Assembly: GCF_030247195.1 (NCBI RefSeq)
Contig: NC_080670.1
Span: 36,361,934-36,425,933 of the forward strand
Direction: 5' to 3'
Length of the DNA: 64,000 nucleotides
Source of the DNA: Topomyia yanbarensis
Lineage: Eukaryota > Arthropoda > Insecta > Diptera > Culicidae
A program made the position numbers and the translations under genes. The notes beneath the pieces are model-generated. The model saw only the letters and a program-made list of their open reading frames with translations. It ran no database searches and was not told the DNA's origin. This document shows, one piece after another, positions 33,901 to 41,446 of this stretch; the first letter of the stretch is position 1; every line of letters starts with the position of its first letter.

Positions 33901-35758
33901 GGAAATTCTTACTTTTTCTGACACTGCCAGTGCATCGCCGACAGCGACATTTTAAACATATTTAAATAAATGAGAATATACTCATCGCAGAGACTTGGTA
34001 CCTTTGAATGAAATATTCAGAATGAATTCCTGAATAATATAGACGTAGTCGGAAAATGAAAATAAGAGGGGGAGGGAGCGTGTACTCCTCAACCCCTTTT
34101 TTAGATTTTTAAGTATAAGATGAAGAGTACATCTTCGGTGCAGGTTTAGACTGTCGAATTAAGGAAAAGTCTTAGGTGTTTTAAGTTTGCTATTTAATGG
34201 ATCGACTACTATCTTATCTGGTTACTGTCTCATTAGTCATTATCCATCAATTATTGCTTCCGCGCCAGATAGCGCGCCGAATATTGCTGCGACGAAAAAT
34301 AATGGTCGCATATCCTCTGGTAAAGCAATAATACAAATAGCATGCTAATATTTTTTTAAATTGATCCGGTATTACCATCAATCCATTCTAATTATCGTTG
34401 CTTTTTTCCCACCAGATCTGCTCCTCTGCCTGGTGACGATGCCACTGACGCTGGTGGAAATTCTCACCAAGTACTGGCCGATGGGACGGTTTCCGTTTCT
34501 GTGCAAATCGATTGGAACCCTGCAGGCTACCAGCATTTTCGTGTCGACAATTTCCATCACGGCCATTGCGCTGGACCGGTACCAAGTAAGTGTCCGCAGC
34601 TATGTTATTCGCCATTCTACATGTTTGTATTTGTATGTTTCCCCCATCCTCTCGGTTTCCGGTTGACAAATATCCGGTTTGTACCCACTTAACGCATGGA
34701 TTGGTTCGGATAGTTGGAGACATTATACAAGGCCAATTAGATTATGGTAGTTGGATGTAATTTTCCCGGACCGCTTTAAAGGGTGTATTCGTAGAAAAAG
34801 CATACATTTTCTCGCTAATATTTTGCTTCTCATCTGATTCTCTTGAAACATGCAGATAATGAAGAACTATTTACTCAAACTGTGTTTCATTCGGCGAATT
34901 ATGAACTAATGGCTTAAATGCTCAAACTTCTTACTCACACTGTCAAATAAAATGTATAATCGATTTCTCCCCGTCTCTCATCAGGTTATCGTCTACCCGA
35001 CACGCGACAACCTCCAGCTGATGGGTGCCATTGTGATACTAACCGGCATCTGGATCTTCTCGCTGATCCTGGCATCACCGATGTTCATCACCAGACGACT
35101 AATACACTACGATGTGAACCTGTCGAGCCTTGGGATTGATTACATCTCGTACTGCATCGAAGATTGGCCAATGGCACACGGTCGGATATACTATTCCGTG
35201 TTTACGTTGTGTGTCCAGTATATGCTGCCCATCCTGATAGTGTCGGTAGCATATCTACGAATTTATCTTAAGTTGAAACATCGCCTCGTCGTGACAACCA
35301 CGACCGTCAGTTCCAACGCCAGCACGAAGGATGGGCTGCCGGTTCGGGAACGGGAGCGTGGCCGCCGGATGCAACGGACCAACTATCTACTGATAAGTAT
35401 AGCCTTAATCTTCGGAATCTCGTGGCTTCCGTTGAATCTGTTCAACCTGTTTGCCGATCTGTACCTGGACGGCATCACCCAGGAGATCATGGTCGCGTAC
35501 GCGATCTGCCACATGATGGGCATGAGTTCGGCCTGCTCCAATCCGCTACTGTACGGCTGGCTGAACGATAACTTTCGCAAGGAATTTAACGAACTTCTAT
35601 GCCGAAAGGACACAAGCACGGTCTCGGCGAACGGTGGAACCGGTAAATCCGTCTCGCGAAGGATTCGAACTACGGCCGCCGCTCCGGAAGTAACGCAGGT
35701 GGGCGAAAGGTGTCGAACCGCTAGTGACCAAACCGAGCTCACCGAGCTAATGCCGTGA
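21651..35758 (+). CDS. NPFR: Neuropeptide F receptor, class A GPCR, three coding exons (21651-21909, 34416-34585, 34985-35758)
   Basis: The spliced product is 400 residues. Two N-glycosylation sites (N9-F-S, N14-V-T) lie in the extracellular N-terminus. TM1 carries G-N59-S; TM2 carries L-A-V-S-D87; W107 lies in loop 1; C116 at the start of TM3 pairs with C200 in loop 2. D140-R-Y ends TM3. TM6 has F286-x3-W290-L-P292, TM7 has N329-P-L-L-Y333, then G-W-L-N-D-N-F-R-K-E-F (helix 8) and a possible palmitoylation site at C349. This pattern, especially the SNPLLYGWLNDNFRKEF tail, fits insect NPY/NPF-type receptors, which bind amidated neuropeptide F and usually couple to Gi in neurons and gut. Both introns have GT-AG ends: exon 1 ends in phase 1, splitting D87; exon 2 ends in phase 0 after Q143. 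NPFR is preferred over sNPF or NPY-like receptors from recalled sequence and was not tested. Confidence 0.88.
22643..22820. mobile_element. MITE family with CAGATAACAGAC ends, copy 1
   Basis: The left end GACAGATAGCAGACGTTTAG and the right end CTAAATGTCTGTTATCTGTG are inverted repeats about 175 bp apart. A second copy with the same ends lies at 48990-49173. No coding capacity. Confidence 0.75.
23881..24125. mobile_element. MITE related to the 60852-61138 element, copy 1 (right end eroded)
   Basis: It starts CACAGACTAATAGAG and shares many blocks in order with 60852-61138, including ACTAGTGGTCTATCCCCC and CAGTGGCGCCATAAT. The right terminal repeat is not recognisable, so this copy is older or truncated. 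Confidence 0.75.
24652..24982. mobile_element. MITE with ACACTCAAAAAAGTAAACGT-type terminal repeats
   Basis: The left end ACACTCAAAAAAGTAAACGT pairs with the right end AACGTTTGGATTTTTTTCAG (reverse complement, few mismatches). The interior is AT-rich with repeated ACATA-type motifs and no ORF. Confidence 0.7.
25911..26020. mobile_element. Small foldback element, copy 1
   Basis: Two arms of about 45 bases, GAAAGCGGGACTGAGACAGG and CGACCCAGCCCCGAGTTC, with matching inner sequences around CAACCGCTGTCA and TGACAGCGATCTG, form a stem separated by a short loop. A second copy lies at 52071-52180. Confidence 0.7.
26396..26430. repeat. 35-bp near-perfect palindrome
   Basis: CTCAACAATTGGTCATCG is followed at once by its reverse complement with one extra base. 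It could be a MITE core or a hairpin in RNA. No flanking structure helps decide. Confidence 0.6.
27900..29630. mobile_element. 1.7-kb inverted-repeat element with a 116-bp tandem core
   Basis: The left arm (27900-28400) has repeated CGCGTTAATTNGAAAATCCGCG-type motifs followed by segments such as GACTTAGAAGATTTTAGG and the first tandem monomer. The right arm (about 29285-29630) carries the same sequences in reverse order and orientation, for example CCTTTTGAATGCA near 28240 against TGCATTCAAAAGGA near 29467. No transposase frame is present, so the element would need an enzyme from elsewhere. The outer ends are approximate because the terminal motifs are themselves repeated. Confidence 0.75.
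28340..28990. repeat. 116-bp tandem repeat, at least five units
   Basis: GAGTAGGTGCCAGAAAT starts at 28351, 28467, 28583, 28699 and (as GAGCAGGTGCC) 28815, exactly 116 bases apart each time. A further degenerate unit near 28980 follows a small AAATA-type insertion at 28829. Each unit has a segment near AATCCAAGATGGCGACTTCC. The array forms the core of the surrounding inverted-repeat element. Confidence 0.93.
29631..30306. other. Non-coding intronic DNA
   Basis: No gene or repeat pair is recognised. The stretch lies inside NPFR intron 1. Confidence 0.4.
30307..31290. mobile_element. TIR DNA element of about 1 kb with GGGCC...CCACGTGGACA ends
   Basis: The left end AAGGGCCATCCATATACCAC (extended by GTGGACA) pairs with the right end GTGGTAAATAAACGGCCCCT. 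The inner neighbours are also paired: G-rich GGGATGGGGGTGGGG and TGTCCA motifs occur in both. The interior carries no transposase. A separate MITE is nested at 30634-30930. Confidence 0.75.
30634..30930. mobile_element. MITE nested in the 30307-31290 element
   Basis: The left end TAGGGTAACTGCTCCCTAATTC pairs with the right end around AATAAGGGCTCGTCTACCCTA, and internal CTCATTCATCT/AGATGAATAAGGG motifs are also paired. It lies wholly inside the larger element, so it inserted later. Confidence 0.7.
32822..33047. mobile_element. MITE with TTTGTTTTCCTCCACCTGTC ends
   Basis: The left end TTTGTTTTCCTCCACCTGTC is matched at the right by GACAGCTGGAGGAAAACAAA. A second, inverted copy of the motif (GGTGGAGGAAACC) follows the left end directly, forming a short hairpin at 32822-32860. 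Confidence 0.6.
34416..34585 (+). CDS. NPFR: NPFR coding exon 2 (TM2 end, loop 1, TM3, DRY motif)
   Basis: The exon starts AT, completing the Asp87 codon, and encodes residues 88-143, ending at D-R-Y-Q just before donor GTAAGT (34586). Acceptor and donor are both strong, and the join is in frame with exons 1 and 3. Confidence 0.9.
34586..34984 (+). other. NPFR intron 2 (399 bp)
   Basis: It begins GTAAGT and ends with a pyrimidine-rich CCCCGTCTCTCATCAG. No element is recognised inside. Confidence 0.85.
34985..35758 (+). CDS. NPFR: NPFR coding exon 3 (TM4 to C-terminus)
   Basis: It begins V-I-V-Y-P-T straight after the DRYQ junction and encodes 257 residues through TM4-TM7 and the tail, stopping at TGA 35756-35758. 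The third intracellular loop is rich in Thr/Ser and then Arg (residues 246-275). A GTGAGT at 35755-35760 overlaps the stop codon, and CAG|GTGGGC at 35696 is a second possible donor. Either could divert the transcript to a downstream last exon. Confidence 0.9.
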   Translation, partial: VIVYPTRDNLQLMGAIVILTGIWIFSLILASPMFITRRLIHYDVNLSSLGIDYISYCIEDWPMAHGRIYYSVFTLCVQYMLPILIVSVAYLRIYLKLKHRLVVTTTTVSSNASTKDGLPVRERERGRRMQRTNYLLISIALIFGISWLPLNLFNLFADLYLDGITQEIMVAYAICHMMGMSSACSNPLLYGWLNDNFRKEFNELLCRKDTSTVSANGGTGKSVSRRIRTTAAAPEVTQVGERCRTASDQTELTELMP

Positions 35759-36639
35759 GTTCGAGAATCGTTTTGTTTCAATAGTGCTGCTGATCATATT
35801 ACTAAAACAACTAAACAACGTGCATTCTGCTCGAGGTGTGCGACTACTTCCATGATTGTTCATACTGAGGATAATAGACTAACAACACAACACAGTAAAT
35901 TTCAAGATACTTCATTCACACACGCACACTTGGTAATTGTCATTGCTCTTCGTCTTTAAAACGCGTGTTTTTTGTTCGCTTGTGTCCGTCCCGTGATGGT
36001 CATTGTGATGTGCCGTCCTGTAGTCGTTTCTGGTGGAAACTGTTGGGAAAGTTACACTTTTTTCAAATTTCCTTAATTAGCAAATACAGCTGCACTCAGC
36101 GAAACAACAATTGCATACTTTTCTTAATTATATTATACACGCACCTAGATTTGTTAAGAATTGAAGATAACATTATTTTTACTTTCGGGACCATTTCAAT
36201 TACAGTACTAGACAGCCGCAACATAATTTTTAAATTTTCGAATAATTACTCAAGTAGGAAACGTTTCGAACATGCAGTCGATAATTTATCGTCAACACGT
36301 TTAAAAATACGTCGATATTTCGATCCGTGGATTCGTTCTTGTTCAGGGCTCTTTATGGTACAAATATAATTGAACTTGAGCTTGTGCGACCATCCCTGGC
36401 TGCTACTCCGTTATCGATCTGGACTACCTGAAGTTGCACCGGGAATCAGTAGATATTATTGCTTGGGAGTAGCGAAACATCTTTCAATGTGCAACTCTTG
36501 GTAATCCTAAAATGTTTATGATCAATACCGGCGCTGGGCAGACCCGAACGTAGATCGCGGAAGGAAAGGGAAGGAATGTTAGTCCGATACTTGCTTTTGC
36601 TAGAGGCCTTATATACTACTGCACACTCCACAAGTATCA
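35759..36639. other. Downstream flank or 3' UTR of NPFR, no further gene seen
   Basis: This AT-rich stretch has no recognisable gene. It may be the receptor 3' UTR if transcription ends here, or the start of a further intron if the exon candidate at 45836 is used. No decisive polyadenylation signal could be assigned. Confidence 0.4.
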
Positions 36640-36904
36640 CGGGCGGAGGATATTTGTTAGTAAGTATAGAAGTTGGATTCTATTTCTGCATGACTGACGT
36701 CAGAGAGGTGACTCCACTATCTGGACTAGAATATCGATCCATCAACTCATGGACCGGGGACCAACGGCTTTACTTCCCTTCCGAAGGAAGACGTGACCAC
36801 AGATTTTTTCACCTCAGAAAAATCTCAACGACCTCGGCTGGGATTGAACCCAGACAAACTGGAATGAGTGGCGGTCACGCTTACCACTCAACCTCCGGCG
36901 CCGT
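36640..36904 (-). mobile_element. tRNA-derived SINE, copy 2
   Basis: Read on the minus strand from 36904 it begins ACGGCGCCGGAGGTTGAGTG, with the same A box, B box (GGTTCAATCCC) and body as the copy at 6051. The two are roughly 80-85% alike over 220 bases by eye. The 3' end near 36640-36680 is not sharply defined. Confidence 0.8.
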
Positions 36905-37384
36905 CTCTTTGTGGTGCAAATGTAATTGGTACAAATATAAGTTTCTTAAATGAAGAATTTGGTTAGCATCCACAAGGAATCTTTTCAAAATGTGTCCTCG
37001 ATAACAAACGTTTCTGACATGTTGGAGACAGGGTAACATATTCGGCTTCCATAGCGGAAAGTGTCACATCATTCTGCCGGAAGCTTACCCAGCAAATTTC
37101 TTCTCCTCCATAGAACACAACGTAGTCCGCCATTGACTTTCTCGTGCTCCCGTCCCCTACTTGTCACCTCGACGCGAATATTACGTCGGGCTCATACCAC
37201 TATGTAGAGATCCCACCCTCGAATTTCATACCATCATTGAATGGCTTTTTAATTTCGATTATTCGATACGGCTCATAGCGCTAGCTTGACGGAGCCGTGG
37301 ATTTTTGATATGTTTACAATATGTGAGATATGTAAATATAAACAAATTTTATTGGTTATCCGTTGGATCTCGTGCACGCAAATT
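36905..37384. other. Non-coding DNA between the SINE and a coding-like remnant
   Basis: No gene or RNA is recognised. Frames are short. Confidence 0.4.
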
Positions 37385-38425
37385 TCAATTACGTGCGGAT
37401 ACCTTCCTTTGTGACGGGGAAACGTTCGTCTGCTTGCCTATTGCATCATAAGAGTCATTCAATTCTGTCGTGTCTTCCATGTCAAGTTTATTACCGTTAA
37501 AGCTGTCTTGGCACCCAGCATTTGATGTTCTTGCATGCTTCTTGTACTTAGAGGTGACCAGTGCAAACCTGTCGGCATCGTTATTACCTTCCTCGCCGAT
37601 GTTGCTCTCAGTTGGTTTTGGGGTACTGAATGCTTCTTTTGCGGTAGGCATTATGGCATGGATAGCTGCCACAAATATTGGTATAGAAAAATTTGTTTTG
37701 GATTGGCTTTCCGTTGATGAGTTGGCAATCGGTTGAGATGCATTCTCCTCTGCAATTTCCGTGCAAGGTTGTCCATGGTGCGCTGTCTGATTACAATACT
37801 TGCTGATATACGCTGATAGGACATGTAACCTATCTCTGTGCAGTCATTTTCTATATCCACGGGAATCTTAAATCAAATGTTATAACTAATCAACCACGTA
37901 TTCCAAGTTATTTTGCAAAACAAATCGTTCGGCTTTCGCCAACGTGCTGAATGATATTAATACTGCATTGCGGAGAAGGTATTCCGGTAATAAAATGTTT
38001 CTTTTGTTCACGAGATCACATTTGATCGAAAGACTACAAGTTATCGTTCACATAGCTCGATTGTAGGTCTGACTCCGGCAGAGGTAGAAAGTAGCCATGA
38101 TCACAACCACATTGTGCTTCGCAGGGAAGACATCCTTGTCGAATACCTTCAGCCGCTGCTTGCGTTTCCGACACGGTCGGTCTCGATTTCCGCTTCCTCA
38201 TAACGATGTCCAGGCGTGGAAGTATTGTTTTCCCACATACGCTTCCGCTTCAGCGATAGCTGCACTTGAATTCGTAGGACGGCTGGAACGCGACTTGCGC
38301 TCGATGCTCTCGTCATTTTCCAGGAGCATCAGGATTTTGTATATGGGCACTTGGCTGTATCCAACCGACACGCTTACGGGCTTTTTCGCTCCGGGGTGGA
38401 GTCGCCGATGATTACAAACCATCGA
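37385..38425 (-). pseudogene. Unrecognised coding-like remnant in several frames, minus strand
   Basis: Minus-strand frames look like protein but are broken. One (38198-38422) contains SVSVGYSQVPIYKIL and a SSAAIAEAEAYVGKQYFHAW segment; after a stop the same frame continues with a basic stretch (CRKRKQRLKVF). Another, open from about 37845 to 37385 (about 150 codons), contains EIAEENASQPIANSSTESQ, IPIFVAAIHAIMPTAKEAF and a Ser/Asn/Asp-rich tail, and has an acceptor-like CTGCACAG ahead of it. Together they may be exons or frameshifted parts of one decayed gene or transposon ORF that abuts the LINE. I do not recognise the family. Confidence 0.3.
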
Positions 38426-38725
38426 AATTTGTTTGGTTCAGTGTATTCCTACCGATTAGTTGTTTACATAAATCGCTCCAACTATTTTTACTTTTTGACG
38501 AGATTTGTGAAGTTTTTATCGTTGTTTGTCGTGTTAATCGACTCAGTATTTTGTTTTTAACATTGTTATTGTGCAGTGTGAAAGTGTCTCCTGTTTGCTT
38601 TTGTGTTGCGAAAAAATCACCGAAGAACGGAATTGAGTGAACTTCTGTGACTTAACCACCAAACTTTCCACCGACCGCAGCGCCATCTATATTTCATTGT
38701 TCGCATTCTCAGATCGGCACGCATT

Positions 38726-39607
38726 ATGGCAAGTGCATGTGATCACTGCGCGAAAACCGTCAAATCGGATGACGACTTTATTGAATGCATGGGTTTTTGC
38801 AAAAATGTGGTACATATGCAATGTGGGAAACAACTTAACAAGCCGTTTTTGAAAAAACTTGCGGAAAACCCAAACTTATTTTGGATGTGCAATGAATGTG
38901 TCAAGCTGATGAAGTTTGCTCGCTTTCGCGACACCGTTTCTTCACTTGGATGTGTTATCGCTGCTATCGCTGGGAAAACGGATGACGTCTGTGCTGAGCT
39001 AAAGGCCGAGTTATCCAAAAATAACCAGCAAATTTCGCGCCTGGCTAGAAAGGTTTCAACAGCTACTCCAGTCCGGCCAAACTCCGGTACCTCTCGACCA
39101 CCTCAGAAACGTCGTCGCGAGGATGGCCCTGATCCGAGCAATATTCTTGTTGGTAGTCGAAAGCTAGTCGATAATAGCAACATTTTTACGGTTCCACCTT
39201 CCGCGCCGTTGCTCTGGATGTATCTTTCGCGCTTTCATCCTAGCGTTAGCAAAGAGACTGTCGAAAAAATGTCTAAAGAAGGACTAAATTGTAACGAGGA
39301 GATAAAGGTTATTCCGCTTGTTAAAAAAGGCATAGACGTCAGTACTTTGAACTTCATATCCTTCAAAGTTGGAGTTCACCCAAAGTACCGTGATGCAGCT
39401 CTTAATCCTGACACATGGCCGCAAGGCATACTGTTCAGGGAATTTGAAGACAGCCGTACCCAGAACATTTGGAGTCCGCCGACTGATTTTCCACCGCCTC
39501 CAGAAGAAGCGTGTACCTCTCTAATGCAACCCGGCCCATCAATGGTCCTGCAGAGGACTCCGCAACGATTGGCCATGCCACTATACCAAGCCACACCGCC
39601 CTTGTGA
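38726..39607 (+). CDS. LINE ORF1 with N-terminal PHD/zinc-finger motif
   Basis: The 293-residue frame begins MASACDHCAKTV. Paired cysteines and histidine in the order C-x2-C...C-x3-C...H-x2-C...C-x2-C (residues 5-57) make a PHD-like finger ending F-W-M-C-N-E-C. A Lys/Arg-rich segment (PPQKRRREDGPDPS, about residues 125-140) may bind RNA or nuclear import factors. ORF1 proteins of this group bind element RNA. It ends at TGA (39605-39607), after which the same frame stays open into ORF2. Confidence 0.85.
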   Translation: MASACDHCAKTVKSDDDFIECMGFCKNVVHMQCGKQLNKPFLKKLAENPNLFWMCNECVKLMKFARFRDTVSSLGCVIAAIAGKTDDVCAELKAELSKNNQQISRLARKVSTATPVRPNSGTSRPPQKRRREDGPDPSNILVGSRKLVDNSNIFTVPPSAPLLWMYLSRFHPSVSKETVEKMSKEGLNCNEEIKVIPLVKKGIDVSTLNFISFKVGVHPKYRDAALNPDTWPQGILFREFEDSRTQNIWSPPTDFPPPPEEACTSLMQPGPSMVLQRTPQRLAMPLYQATPPL

Positions 39608-39619
39608 AGGAGTATCGAT

Positions 39620-40290
39620 GCCGATCGCATACTGGGATGCAACGCAGTTGGTACTATGGAAGCCCTCGATCCCCCCGCTACAGTCGAGCCCTTGCCGCCA
39701 GCGTTCATCAGTCGTCCCGGTCCTGTATGTGTGGGTGGGGAAAGGGTCTTCCAAGCCGCCTTTCTCGGCAAGTATAATAAAAATTGTAACGATACAACGG
39801 TTGAACCGATTCACGCTTCTAGCTCATCGTACGAATCTCGCCGCAAGCTGCTACCACCCCGTTCCTGCTCTCCGCATTCCGCCATCGGGTTCCAACGCAT
39901 ACTGGGACGCACCGCAGTTGGCACTATGGAAGCCCTCGATCCCCCCGCCACAGTCGAGCACTTGCAGCCAGCGATCATCAGTCGTCCCGGTCCTGTGTGT
40001 GGGATGGGTGAAAGGGTCTTCCAACCTGCCGCAAATGGCAAGTATACATCTGTTCCGAACACTTCAAGCGCTGATGTATTCTTCGCTTCCAGTTTTTTGC
40101 CTTTTGCTCCGACATCTTGTTATCAGATGCCAACCATTTCTCTCGACGACGACGATAGTCGTATTTTGGGGCGCGACGCAGTTGATTCGGGATGCCTCGA
40201 ATCCCTCACCACAGTCGACCAGGCGACCGTGAACCGTTCCGATACTGTTCGTGAGATTGACGAAAGGATCTTCCTACACGGCAACATGGC
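39620..40290 (+). repeat. About 270-bp tandem repeats between LINE ORF1 and the endonuclease
   Basis: ACTATGGAAGCCCTCGATCC occurs near 39652 and again 270 bases later near 39923, each followed by CATCAGTCGTCCCGGTCCTG and a GGTCTTCCAA segment. A third, diverged unit (from about 40162, around GGGGCGCGACGCAGTTGATT) precedes the endonuclease. Translated, two units read MEALDPPATVE and SRPGPVC. Confidence 0.9.
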
Positions 40291-41446
40291 TTCGCTCTCT
40301 GCTGTACCTGATCCGTCCTCCAACAACATCGAGGTTTACTACCAGAATGTTGGTGGCCTAAATTCATCAACGGACAGCTATTTGCTCGCGACCACGGGTT
40401 GCTGTTACGACGTTATCGCCTTGACCGAGACGTGGCTCGACAACCGTACTCTGTCTCGCCAGGTCTTTGGTTCAACATTCGATGTCTACCGCTGTGACCG
40501 TAATGCCCTCAACAGCCACAAGACATCAGGCGGTGGTGTGCTTATCGCCGTTCGGCGTGGTATAAAAGCCCGAGTGATCAACGATGACCGGTGGGCGAGC
40601 TCCGAGCAAGTGTGGATATCAGTGAAACTTGCCGATCGTAATCTGTTCCTGTGTGTTGTGTATTTTCCACCTGACAGAATTCGTGATTCCAGCCTGATCG
40701 ATGTACATCTACCCTCCGTTTCTTTTATCGCCTCGATCGCCGCCCCGTCTGATGATATCGTTATACTGGGCGACTTCAACTTACCTGGCTTGACGTGGTG
40801 CCAAGCAAGTAATGGTTTTCTACGATTGGATATCGAAAAATCTGCGCTTATTAACAATGCCAGTTGTATTTTGGACAACTACAGCAGCGCAACTCTTCGG
40901 CAAATTAATAATGTCACCAACGAGAATGGACGTACATTGGACCTCTGCTTTGTAAGTGCCCGGGACTGCGCTCCGTACTGCTGCACTGCACCGACTCCTT
41001 TAGTCAAGCAGGTGCGTCATCATCCCCCACTACATCTTGTATTCGCTGGTAACTTAGGAGTGAATTTTGAAGACGTCTCAAGCTCTATCGTCTACGATTT
41101 TAAAAACGCTGACTACGACAGCATCGTTAGCACGCTGTTGGATATAAACTGGGACGAAAATATTAACAATGACGACGCGAACGAAGCAGCGATGACGTTT
41201 TCTAGTATTCTTAACTACCTTATCGACCGCCATGTACCAAAACGAACAATTAGTACCGATGAACACCCTCCCTGGCAATCAACCGTCCTAAGACGTTTAA
41301 AATCTGCCAAACGAGCTGCATTTAAAAAATTCTCGAAGCATAAGACACTTGCATTACGAAATCACTACTTTCAACTCAACCACGAATACAAACAACAAAG
41401 CAGACGCGCCTTTTTAGACACCAGCGAAACGTCGAGCGTCAACTGA
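39656..41446 (+). CDS. LINE ORF2, N-terminal part: APE-type endonuclease
   Basis: This frame (596 codons from the ATG at 39656) is the same frame as ORF1. After the repeat linker (residues 1-215), an AP-endonuclease-like domain starts at N-N-I-E-V-Y-Y-Q-N-V-G-G-L (catalytic N), then ALTETWLD (catalytic E), VYFPP, and LGDFNLPGLTW (catalytic D and N). The C-terminal H of the catalytic set would lie in the QVRHHPPL region. A tail rich in Arg and Lys (RRLKSAKRAAFKKFSKHKT) leads toward the reverse transcriptase. The frame runs into a stop at 41444 because one base is missing near 41420. Confidence 0.9.
   Translation: MEALDPPATVEPLPPAFISRPGPVCVGGERVFQAAFLGKYNKNCNDTTVEPIHASSSSYESRRKLLPPRSCSPHSAIGFQRILGRTAVGTMEALDPPATVEHLQPAIISRPGPVCGMGERVFQPAANGKYTSVPNTSSADVFFASSFLPFAPTSCYQMPTISLDDDDSRILGRDAVDSGCLESLTTVDQATVNRSDTVREIDERIFLHGNMASLSAVPDPSSNNIEVYYQNVGGLNSSTDSYLLATTGCCYDVIALTETWLDNRTLSRQVFGSTFDVYRCDRNALNSHKTSGGGVLIAVRRGIKARVINDDRWASSEQVWISVKLADRNLFLCVVYFPPDRIRDSSLIDVHLPSVSFIASIAAPSDDIVILGDFNLPGLTWCQASNGFLRLDIEKSALINNASCILDNYSSATLRQINNVTNENGRTLDLCFVSARDCAPYCCTAPTPLVKQVRHHPPLHLVFAGNLGVNFEDVSSSIVYDFKNADYDSIVSTLLDINWDENINNDDANEAAMTFSSILNYLIDRHVPKRTISTDEHPPWQSTVLRRLKSAKRAAFKKFSKHKTLALRNHYFQLNHEYKQQSRRAFLDTSETSSVN

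Larger units (their letters stand above)
21910..34415 (+). other. NPFR intron 1 (12.5 kb, transposon-filled)
   Basis: The intron begins GTAAGG and ends CTTTTTTCCCACCAG. It holds MITEs at 22643, 23881, 24652, 25911, 30307 (with one nested inside) and 32822, and the large inverted-repeat element at 27900-29630. No other gene is seen in it. Short frames scattered through it show no domains. Confidence 0.85.

Noticed and set aside
40123..41278. Minus-strand frames under LINE ORF2
   Set aside because: They mirror the endonuclease and reverse transcriptase frame, where catalytic motifs lie on the plus strand.
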